Positions 19,089 to 26,191 of a DNA stretch of 64,000 nt are shown piece after piece (positions within the stretch are counted from its first letter, which is position 1; the number at the start of each line of letters is the position of its first letter). The position numbers and the translations under genes are program-made. The stretch lies in NCBI GenBank assembly GCA_951812525.1, contig OX638316.1:4520506-4584505 (forward strand), written 5' to 3'. This DNA is from an uncultured Poribacteria bacterium (GTDB taxonomy: Bacteria; Poribacteria; WGA-4E; WGA-3G). The notes under the pieces were generated by a model, which was not told where the DNA came from, did not search any database, and saw only the letters and a program-made list of their open reading frames with translations.

Positions 19089-19224
19089 TATTGGGCTGCT
19101 TCAACGCCAATATCCATAATTACGGTTTATCTATCAGCATTTCAAGACTTCACGTATTCAATCTATTTCTCATGTGTCGGCAGTTTTCCGTCCGGCAAGA
19201 ACATAAAGTTTATGCGAATTATAT

Positions 19225-19366
19225 TCAGGATTTGACTCGGACTTTGAATCTTGCGATGGCACCGCGTTCAACGAGTTCAGCTTTGGCATAGTGTGCGGGC
19301 ATTTGAGAGGATTTCCATCTGCCTGCGACTTGCATATCGACGACGGATGACCGATGGTGTGAGGGG
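19225..19366 (-). pseudogene. C-terminal relic of a tyrosine recombinase
   Basis: On the minus strand an open stretch ending at a TGA (19227-19225) reads VVDMQVAGRWKSSQMPAHYA then KAELVERGAIARFK. This matches the C-terminal end of phage-type integrases (the GHxxxR...AGRWxSxxMPxxY region with the catalytic Tyr). The preceding residues fade out within about 15 codons and no N-terminal part is found. The position, between the sulfatase and the large primase/helicase-like gene, marks a plausible old element border. Confidence 0.7.
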
Positions 19367-19424
19367 ACGACAGACGACTAATTATTGTATTGCTGAATGT
19401 AACGTAAAACGACTTTTGTCGGGT

Positions 19425-21764
19425 TTATCTTTCACAGTCATTGTCTCTTTTCTTTGGCAGTGCATACACACCCCTCCGGACTTTCACTACCTCACCAATA
19501 TCCACGAGACGCTTGAGTTCATTTCCTACAGACTGCGGACTACTCCCAATAGCTGCAGTGATTTCTGATTTTCTTTTTTCGCCATCAGATAGAAGCGCGA
19601 GGATCTGCTCTTGGAAACTGACGCGTGGAATGTTGCCGCCCCTAAGCCTTTGTAGTACATAGTTTGCCATCCTCGCCGAGCATCCCAAAACTCGCTCTAT
19701 CTCCTGTCTGCTGGATTCAGGGGTTAGATTGTCACGTTCTCTTTCAAAACGTTCACGCCTCGTTATTACTTCAGAAAGCTTGTCCAATCCGCCAGCGATC
19801 TCGAAATCTTCCCAGTCAAAAAGGAGGGTCTCAGGTCTATTGGTAATGCCGGGCAATGGCATCCCCGTGAGCAAGGCAACTGTCTTGTTCGACGATCGGT
19901 TTAACCCTGTTCGACCTAAAATCTGTGTAAGGAGGCCAACAACATTCTGTTCATATAGCCCTTGGATTCGTTTGTCTGTATAACAGTAAGGATTAAATTC
20001 TACATCATAACACAGGGGTTCTTCATCGTCTCCAAACAAAATCCGTGCTTGCTTCCACATGAGATGCGGGGGCCAGTGCGGTGCGCCGATGATCCAAATT
20101 ACATCTGCCAGTTCAAACGCACTCCGCCATCCTTCTACATGGATTGCTCTTTTGATATAGCTCAGGGTCCGGACGTTTTCCATTAATGTAAGATCTGCCA
20201 CTTCTGCAGCAGCATCCTGATTACAAATGAGGAGGTGTTGAACATTTGGATCTCTCCCAATTTCTGTGTGGATACCCGAAAAAAAGCGGTGCCCGATTTC
20301 AGAGAGCCCGAAATCATCCCAACTGTTCTCGTAGTTTAAAATATCATGCGAAGAATAAATACCCGTGCGAATCTGAAAAACTCGGTTTCCTGATAGCCCA
20401 GGTTCCAATTCACCGATTTTCACCTTATCTGGCACTGTGTTTTCGCCATTTGGGACTACTGGCACCCAGAACCGCAGCACGCCTTGGTCCCATACCATCG
20501 GCGCATCGGCATCCCGCTGGTAATGCTGAAAAAAATGCTGCAGTTGGTGCCACAATGTCCGATTTGGATTATCTTCGCGCATCTGCTGGATAAGCGTTTC
20601 CGCCTGTACCTCAAATGCCTGCATTGTCATGCGGACACGTCTAACAGGATTCTCATAAAGTTCGCTTTTGCTCTCTAAAGCGTTCAATAAGACTTTCGCA
20701 AAGCTCCGTAAAGCACCCTCTTGCTCGTTGGCACTCCATGCATCTAATACATCTTTCGATATACCGATTTCGGCAAAGAGTAGAGGGACATCTGTTTCGT
20801 CGACGGCATACAGCCATCCCGTTTTTTCGTCGTGTTCGAGAACCTGCAAAGTAGAATCCCTTCGCACCGTACCATCATGTTCCAACTTGGATAACACCGG
20901 ACTTGGACGTTTTATCGCCAACGGACTGAGTTTGCCTTCTCTTATCGCAATCACCTTCTCATCTACAGGTGCTGCCACTGGTGGCACAGTAGGCGTTTCT
21001 TGAACAACGGGTTCCGAATTAGCTCCCGCTGGTGGTGCAGGTTCGTGTAGTGTATCCCGAAGCGCGTCAATCGGAATAAAGAGGATTTCTTTAGTCATGA
21101 TAGGTGGGTCTAACAGATTACCAAGGAGAATCTCATAACGCGTGTCCCAGCGGCTATGTCCTCTTTCTCCAAGGATTTTGAGATATACGTCACGGTGATA
21201 CGGATTATCCGCGGTCGGTATGTGTTTGTGGATATATTCCTCTGCTGGCTCGGTATTCGGATGAAGGTAATCTAAGACTCTGCAAGAAAAGCGGAGTCCA
21301 CCAGAATTTGTCAACGTCAATAGTGGATTCGTGACAGCGTTAACGAGCATCTCAATACAGGCAAGAACAGCATCGGGGGCGGCAGAAATCGCATCATACT
21401 TGAAATCGAGGTCGTGCCATTGCGCACCATCGCGTCCCGAAGGCGTGCCGGTATAAATCTGGATGCCCCACGATGCGAACCATCGTCTGGGTCTCCAGTC
21501 TCGCGTGCCTTGTCGTTTTAGGAAGCGTTCACCGCCAAAATCTTTGGGGGGATGCTCTGCCTCGGGCGCGTGTCCTATTGGCATAAAGGAAATATTTGCC
21601 TGCTCGAGGTCATAGAGTCTCACCGGACACCCTCGCGCGCAACGAACGATGAAGTGATAAGGATAGTCCCTGTGGAGTACGGGTGTTACGACTGTTCTTC
21701 GCTGCCGAAGTAACGCATTGTGCTGTTTGTGACAACGTTGAATGATATTTCGTAAAGCCTTCAT
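19425..21764 (-). CDS. primase/helicase-like protein, short form
   Basis: The product (779 aa) is not assignable to a named family with certainty. Residues 1-240 (opening KALRNIIQRC) include WGIQIYTGTPS, WHDLDFKYDAI and SGGLRFSCRV, a spacing that recalls archaeo-eukaryotic primase/prim-pol cores. After a linker (SPLAIKRPSPVL), the C-terminal half has VIWIIGAPHWPP, YTDKRIQGLYEQNV and ILGRTGLNR, resembling the second half of DinG/XPD-type helicases including motif VI. The last 90 residues are two winged-helix units ending KVRRGVYALP. No Walker A motif was found. It lacks about 300 internal residues present in the paralogue at 50735. The start was set by alignment with that paralogue; a further 40 in-frame codons exist upstream. 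Confidence 0.6.
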   Translation of the reverse strand: MKALRNIIQRCHKQHNALLRQRRTVVTPVLHRDYPYHFIVRCARGCPVRLYDLEQANISFMPIGHAPEAEHPPKDFGGERFLKRQGTRDWRPRRWFASWGIQIYTGTPSGRDGAQWHDLDFKYDAISAAPDAVLACIEMLVNAVTNPLLTLTNSGGLRFSCRVLDYLHPNTEPAEEYIHKHIPTADNPYHRDVYLKILGERGHSRWDTRYEILLGNLLDPPIMTKEILFIPIDALRDTLHEPAPPAGANSEPVVQETPTVPPVAAPVDEKVIAIREGKLSPLAIKRPSPVLSKLEHDGTVRRDSTLQVLEHDEKTGWLYAVDETDVPLLFAEIGISKDVLDAWSANEQEGALRSFAKVLLNALESKSELYENPVRRVRMTMQAFEVQAETLIQQMREDNPNRTLWHQLQHFFQHYQRDADAPMVWDQGVLRFWVPVVPNGENTVPDKVKIGELEPGLSGNRVFQIRTGIYSSHDILNYENSWDDFGLSEIGHRFFSGIHTEIGRDPNVQHLLICNQDAAAEVADLTLMENVRTLSYIKRAIHVEGWRSAFELADVIWIIGAPHWPPHLMWKQARILFGDDEEPLCYDVEFNPYCYTDKRIQGLYEQNVVGLLTQILGRTGLNRSSNKTVALLTGMPLPGITNRPETLLFDWEDFEIAGGLDKLSEVITRRERFERERDNLTPESSRQEIERVLGCSARMANYVLQRLRGGNIPRVSFQEQILALLSDGEKRKSEITAAIGSSPQSVGNELKRLVDIGEVVKVRRGVYALPKKRDNDCER

Positions 21765-22122
21765 AGTGAATAAAGATTTGTCGAAACCGCTGTTTTCGCA
21801 CGAGTTATGTGATTCCCAGGTTGCTTTCCTCTTAGGTCGCAACTCAGATAACAGTAGTATAGCATAATTGACACAAGAAGTCAATGAAATCGAGAACGTA
21901 TCCCGATTTGGTGGGTTTGTAGACGATAGGAACGATGTCCGTTAATATTCCAGATCAACATCGCATGCTTTTTTTTTTGAATTATGTCTTAAAAACTGCT
22001 ATAATAATACATATTAAGAAATAAAAAATAATTTTATAGTATTTTTTTTAACTTCTTGATATGTTTAATATATCCTATCCGAGTTTTTGCTGAAAATGGA
22101 ATAAATATGAAAGGTAAATCCA
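21765..22122. other. AT-rich divergent control region
   Basis: This is the gap between the divergent primase/helicase-like gene and the 90-aa gene. Bases 21965-22085 are strongly AT-rich with long T and A runs. The matching gap before the paralogue (50365-50734) is also AT-rich. Promoters for both directions are expected; no box is certain and no iterons were seen. Confidence 0.4.
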
Positions 22123-22395
22123 ATGCCAAGCGGTATTATTATTACAAATAAAGAATATACATTCCAAGAAGCTGCGCGTCTCCTCGCGCGGGCACTCGCA
22201 TCAATCGTTGACATAAATAATGAGACAACCTTCTCAATGGCAGACATATTATGTATGCTCCGTAGTGTGAATGAGCGTGTTTCAGGTGAGTTTGAAATTC
22301 AACGAACTCATTCTCATCACTATCAGGTTGTTTACAGACCTAAAGAGGAGGTGGTTGAGAGTTTCAAGGAAAGATGGGAAGGTTTCATTGAATGA
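22123..22395 (+). CDS. small protein of duplicated cassette, copy A
   Basis: A 90-aa soluble protein of unknown function. It has a helical N-terminal half (YTFQEAARLLARALASI) and a GEFEIQRTHSHHYQVVY segment near residue 55. It is nearly identical in layout to the 90-aa protein at 63302 and shares the same domain with the first 90 residues of the next gene (GEFEVRQTPSRYIHIVY). Its stop overlaps the next start by 4 bases (ATGA), so the two are translationally coupled. GAAAGG lies before the ATG. Confidence 0.75.
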   Translation: MPSGIIITNKEYTFQEAARLLARALASIVDINNETTFSMADILCMLRSVNERVSGEFEIQRTHSHHYQVVYRPKEEVVESFKERWEGFIE

Positions 22396-23021
22396 AAAGC
22401 AAGATCTTTATAGAAGCTGGTAAGCAGTTGACCTTGACAGAATACATCTCTATTGCTTCAAGGACAATGTCGCTAATCGGTGAGGCTGCAAAAGACATCA
22501 AGGAGATAGACGCAACTTTCTCAGTAAACGACCTCGTCGTGCTACTCAACAAAATATGTGTGCACATGGCAGGTGAGTTTGAAGTTCGCCAAACCCCTTC
22601 TCGCTATATTCATATTGTTTATGCACCAGATGTTCTTGATGAAGTAGGGTTTGACGAAGGATTCATGGTCAGTAACTTTGTAGACGCGCAGGATCGGGGT
22701 CAGAACCCTCTCTGGATTAATGAAAAAGTTGTTTTTGCCTTCATAGATCGAAAACTCTATGGAGTCGCCACTATGATCTATTTTTATCTCGGCTACCTAA
22801 TGACGCAGGATGAAACGTTTGGATTATCACATAATATCTCTTTTGAAAAGATTCTGGAGGGTTGCAGTCAGCTTCCAAAAGATTTCCCTGTGAAGCATCC
22901 GACGACCCTTATGCGTGCGCTTGCAGATCTTCAGGATGCTGGGCTCATTAGGTGGAATGCAAAATCACACACTTTTGAGTTACTTCACATAACGCCGTAT
23001 GACCCCAATAAAAAGGTTTAA
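22392..23021 (+). CDS. winged-helix-like protein of duplicated cassette, copy A
   Basis: The product (209 aa) begins with the same domain as the upstream 90-aa protein. It then adds about 110 residues (VVFAFIDRKLYGVATMIYFYLGYL ... TTLMRALADLQDAGLIRW). That extension has the helix pattern and the turn-to-wing GLIRW of a winged-helix DNA-binding fold, as in plasmid or phage replication initiators. A second, truncated copy is at 63571 and an internally deleted relic is at 32563. No family name can be given; a DNA-binding regulator or replication protein is the best inference. Confidence 0.7.
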   Translation: MKSKIFIEAGKQLTLTEYISIASRTMSLIGEAAKDIKEIDATFSVNDLVVLLNKICVHMAGEFEVRQTPSRYIHIVYAPDVLDEVGFDEGFMVSNFVDAQDRGQNPLWINEKVVFAFIDRKLYGVATMIYFYLGYLMTQDETFGLSHNISFEKILEGCSQLPKDFPVKHPTTLMRALADLQDAGLIRWNAKSHTFELLHITPYDPNKKV

Positions 23022-23034
23022 CAAAGTATCTATC

Positions 23035-23244
23035 ATGCAACAACTGGCATCCTTCATTCAATTACCATCGGCACCAATGCAGGTGATTTACAACACAATC
23101 CAGCAGGTTGGAAGATCAAACATACCGTTCTTCATTACTGGCGAAACCGGTGTCGGTAAGGAAGGCGTCGCAAGATACATTCATGAAATGGGTATTGTAA
23201 ATATTTTAAAGTGTAGCACCGAGTTGTTGAGAGTCCACAGATAA
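23035..23244 (+). pseudogene. truncated sigma-54 activator ATPase
   Basis: The reading frame from ATG 23035 gives MQQLASFIQL, then a Walker A motif in FFITGETGVGKEGVARYIHE. This is the opening of an AAA+ sigma-54 interaction domain as in NtrC-type activators. After about 53 residues the similarity stops, the frame closes at 23244, and no Walker B or DNA-binding domain follows. It sits 13 bases after the cassette and may be what is left of a third cassette gene. Confidence 0.7.
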
Positions 23245-23257
23245 CTGTCGAGAAACC
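23214..23257. repeat. 44-bp repeat shared with 30400-30443
   Basis: TAGCACCGAGTTGTTGAGAG continuing through CCACAGATAACTGTCGAG is found at 30400-30443 with about one difference. Both copies read through as ESPQITVE in one frame, so it may be the shared remnant of one decayed coding sequence. Confidence 0.6.
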
Positions 23258-23298
23258 TGCTGAGTGCTTGGTTTCCGCGTGTGTTTCTGTAAAAGCAA

Positions 23299-23562
23299 AT
23301 GAGATCCAAAGACATGTACGAAGATCCTAAAACAGTCGCAGCGTTAGGTATCGCTTATCTTGAATCGGCGATTCTTGAAGTCATGAGGGATCAACCCCTA
23401 CGCCCCATCGAGATTTCCCAACGTCTCGGGATTACCAGTTATCCGTTTGACGATGGGAAAAATGGGTTTGCGATGATTCACGGATTGCTACGAAAACTCG
23501 CCAGTGAAGGACGCGTCGAACGGTATCACAACGGAGTGCGCTGGAAACGTACCGACGGCTGA
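23299..23562 (+). CDS. small winged-helix protein
   Basis: An 87-aa basic protein with helices at ESAILEVMRD, PIEISQRLGI and MIHGLLRKLASEGRVERY, ending in a wing with GVRWKR. This is a typical winged-helix DNA-binding layout, as in small regulators or HTH parts of larger enzymes. The first ATG was used; ATG 23314 would remove 5 residues. It follows the truncated activator and precedes relic DNA, so it could be a leftover, but the frame is intact. Confidence 0.55.
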   Translation: MRSKDMYEDPKTVAALGIAYLESAILEVMRDQPLRPIEISQRLGITSYPFDDGKNGFAMIHGLLRKLASEGRVERYHNGVRWKRTDG

Positions 23563-23599
23563 TGACTGGCTGACAGTGGATCGTTAATGAACGCCTTAT

Positions 23600-23629
23600 G
23601 GGAACAGATTTGATACCCTATCTGTTCCC
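23600..23629. repeat. 30-bp hairpin repeat, copy 1
   Basis: The left arm GGGAACAGAT, loop TTGATACCCT and right arm ATCTGTTCCC form a perfect 10-bp stem. An almost identical copy with the same loop is at 32320-32349, and the bases CTTAT also precede both. Conserved stem and loop in unrelated positions suggest a repeat family rather than a terminator. Confidence 0.7.
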
Positions 23630-23652
23630 GCCTCGCACTTAAGGAGAACCTA

Positions 23653-23746
23653 ATGAAACATTCGCATACATTTTGATTTTGATAAGCCTATTTTACATGC
23701 TTCTGTCACAGACGGATGCCAGCATTTCGGTGTGATCGCTATTTTT
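23653..23746 (+). pseudogene. internally deleted relic of the 121-aa membrane protein
   Basis: After AAGGAG an ATG begins MKHSHTF, then a frameshift, then LILISLFYMLLSQTDASIS, like the signal peptide of the protein at 32966 (ending TQASIS). The next bases jump straight to TTCGGTGTGATCGCTATTTTT, which matches the end of that gene (FGALVIF) and the relic at 30680. The whole middle has been lost. Confidence 0.6.
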
Positions 23747-24091
23747 AATCCGCTAAATCCCCGTGATCAGGGGGACTTTAATGGGAAACTCCTATATGGA
23801 ACTATCAAGAATGAAATAATTACTGCAGATGGATTGTTCGATTCTTATGAAGCAAAGTATCCTGCCTTCCCCAACCGTTCATATCTCGCATTTGCGGTGC
23901 CGTATCAGTTACCTGACGCACAATTTAAACTTTACTTGGCGTTGGATACCAGCGAAACGAGGGGTGAAACGAGAATCAACGACGATTTGGCACTCGGTGC
24001 TTTCGCTTTGAATTTTTCGCGACAGCGCGCTTTGTCACGCGTCGATGGCCACTTGTCTTGTTGCATCTCTGTTTTGCCTTGTGTTTTGTAA
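23732..24091 (+). CDS. hypothetical open frame, doubtful
   Basis: A 119-codon frame that begins inside relic DNA. The middle (SYLAFAVPYQLPDAQFKLYLALDTSE) looks protein-like, while the last 25 residues do not. No ribosome site is seen. It may be the 3' part of a decayed gene. No family recognised. Confidence 0.25.
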   Translation: MIAIFNPLNPRDQGDFNGKLLYGTIKNEIITADGLFDSYEAKYPAFPNRSYLAFAVPYQLPDAQFKLYLALDTSETRGETRINDDLALGAFALNFSRQRALSRVDGHLSCCISVLPCVL

Positions 24092-24199
24092 TTCCTATAA
24101 ACTCATGAGATATTCCTAGTCCGTGATATTTCTCTACTTATTACGAAAGGAGTTCTCTCGAGAAAATCACGAACCTTATATCAAACTCAGGTTAATAAT

Positions 24200-24841
24200 A
24201 TGAAAAAATTACTCTTTCTACTTTTGGTTTCAATAGGTGTCTGCCTTTTTTCCGTAACACAGAGTTCTGCACAGCAGAACACAAACCCATTAGACGATCT
24301 ATTCGATAACCGGTGGCGCGGTTTGTTCTTAGGTGGAGCGGTCAGATACGGAATAACTCAATCAGGATTGTCTGTTTTGGCAGATCGGTTTAATGAAGAC
24401 GATAAGTTTGACAATTCAAATAGCCGTAGTATGTCGGGAGGCATACAGTGGCGGCTCGGATACGCGGTTTCAGAAGATATGGGATTCTATATCACATCGC
24501 CGTTCCTATCGGTGCAACCAGCATTCGGTGTGCTATTATTTAGCCAAAAATATTCAAACACTTACTACACCGTGCAGCTCGGATACACAAGAATGGCTGC
24601 TTCTTCAAGAATTACAGCCGCAAATTTCGACCAATATATTCTCACAGCAAGTAACACGCCGGCTGACGCTTGGACCTTTAACTTAGGGATCGGTAACGAA
24701 TTTCGACGACGCTACGCGTTTGAACTCACAGCCGGGTTCAGTCGAATAACGATTCCTAATGCGTATTGGGATTCGGGTTTTCGCAATTTGCATCTAAACG
24801 AACTATCCCTCTTTGCTTCGTTTAATTATTGGCTCTACTAA
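24200..24841 (+). CDS. secreted outer-membrane-like protein
   Basis: The product (213 aa) has a clear signal peptide (MKKLLFLLLVSIGVCLFSVT, cleaved near SSAQQ). Alternating polar/hydrophobic strands with aromatic ends follow (GIQWRLGYAVSEDMGFYI, YYTVQLGYTRM, LSLFASFNYWLY), ending in an aromatic residue. This pattern is that of a small beta-barrel outer-membrane protein. No family could be named. It precedes the MORN-repeat lipoprotein by 29 bp on the same strand, so the two are probably co-expressed. Confidence 0.65.
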   Translation: MKKLLFLLLVSIGVCLFSVTQSSAQQNTNPLDDLFDNRWRGLFLGGAVRYGITQSGLSVLADRFNEDDKFDNSNSRSMSGGIQWRLGYAVSEDMGFYITSPFLSVQPAFGVLLFSQKYSNTYYTVQLGYTRMAASSRITAANFDQYILTASNTPADAWTFNLGIGNEFRRRYAFELTAGFSRITIPNAYWDSGFRNLHLNELSLFASFNYWLY

Positions 24842-24870
24842 AAACATTTGATTTACACATACGGAGGTAT

Positions 24871-25845
24871 ATGAAACAGATGAAATTGAGGTTACGAAAC
24901 TTTATACTACCGCTTACGCTACTCTACGTATTGTGCTTGTGTTTCTTAGGATGTTCTGCTGATGAGGAAGCGAGCCCATCGGACACGTTGCTCCCTACTG
25001 GCGCAGATCTGGAACAATTAATTGCTCAAGCATTAGACGCGGATAAGTTGCAGACTCGCGGTCCATCGGGCGAAAAACTTTTTTACCAACCGAATCAGGA
25101 AACACCTTATACAGGATGGGTTAAAGACTACCACGACAGTGAAGATGAAGATCTCTGGTCACTCGTCCAGGTGCGCAACGGTAAACTTCATGGTCCAGCG
25201 ACATATTGGTATGAAAACGGGCAGAAAGATGAAGAAGGCACATATACAGACGGTCAACGCGATGGTGCCTGGACATTCTGGTATAGAAACGGGCAGAAAG
25301 ATGAAGAAGGCACATACAAAGACGATGAACGCAATGGTGCCTGGACATTCTGGTATGAAAACGGTCAGAAGGCAAGAGAAGGCACATACAAAGACGATGA
25401 ACGCAATGGTGCCTGGACATTCTGGTATGAAAACGGTCAGAAGGCAGGAGAAGGCACATACAAAGACGATGAACGCAATGGTGCCTGGACATTCTGGCAT
25501 GATAATGGGCAGAAAAGTAGAGAGGGCGCATACAAAGACGATGAACGAAATGGTGCTTGGACATTCTGGTATGAAGAAAACGGACAGAAAATGGCAGAAG
25601 GCACATACAAAGACGGTCAACGCGATGGTGCCTGGACATTCTGGCATGATAATGGGCAGAAAATGGCAGAAGGCACATACAAAGACGGTCAACGCGATGG
25701 TGCCTGGACATTCTGGCATGATAATGGGCAGAAGCGCGCAGAGGGCGCATACAAAGACGGTAGACGGGTTGGTACGTGGAGTGTCTGGACGGAAAATGGT
25801 CAGAGGGATTGGTGGATACAGGACAGCCTGCCAGACCTGCCATGA
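24871..25845 (+). CDS. lipoprotein with MORN_2/YwqK-type repeats
   Basis: The 324-aa protein has a lipoprotein signal (LCLCFLGCS, Cys near residue 27). From about residue 103 it carries nine consecutive 24-residue repeats built on GAWTFWYENGQK..EGTYKD, the MORN_2 pattern that is found in YwqK-like proteins. Lipidation would place it at the cell surface or periplasm. The start was put at ATG 24871 because GGAGGT precedes it and the signal peptide begins there. The repeats are nearly identical in DNA (72-bp unit), so copy number may vary between strains. Confidence 0.8.
   Translation: MKQMKLRLRNFILPLTLLYVLCLCFLGCSADEEASPSDTLLPTGADLEQLIAQALDADKLQTRGPSGEKLFYQPNQETPYTGWVKDYHDSEDEDLWSLVQVRNGKLHGPATYWYENGQKDEEGTYTDGQRDGAWTFWYRNGQKDEEGTYKDDERNGAWTFWYENGQKAREGTYKDDERNGAWTFWYENGQKAGEGTYKDDERNGAWTFWHDNGQKSREGAYKDDERNGAWTFWYEENGQKMAEGTYKDGQRDGAWTFWHDNGQKMAEGTYKDGQRDGAWTFWHDNGQKRAEGAYKDGRRVGTWSVWTENGQRDWWIQDSLPDLP
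25177..25809 (+). repeat. 72-bp tandem coding repeat
   Basis: Nine units of a 72-base period encode the MORN_2 repeats. The central units differ by only a few bases, and one contains an extra codon (YEENGQK). The outermost units are diverged. Confidence 0.85.
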
Positions 25846-26191
25846 GGCGGAGCGTTGTGGTTTCGCGGTTTCCCTCTGATGGATTGGGGGCTGATATTAG
25901 CTAGGTCCGGCTCAAAAGACACGCGTCTATGTCGCACAGCTTTCCATAAACGACATCAACAACACGCGCTGATCGGAGGCTAGGGCTTGTCTACGGTTTA
26001 TCCCCTTCACAAGTCCCTCAATAGCAGCCGTGCTATGTGTTCTGGCGGGCAGGCAATGAACTAGACGCACGGCACGGAGCAGCAGTTGCAAGCGTCAATC
26101 AGGATGCTCTTTTTCCATACTGATGATTAAATATGATTAATGTGATAATCCTTAGTAACCTGAAAATTGAATCCAAAAAGAGGAGTTTGCT
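25846..26191. other. intergenic, nothing recognised
   Basis: There is no plausible gene, hairpin or repeat in this gap apart from the GAGGAG ribosome site at its end. Confidence 0.5.

Noticed and set aside
21965-22085. AT-rich stretch as a replication origin
   Set aside because: No iterons, DnaA boxes or partition genes were seen; it is adequately explained as a promoter region.
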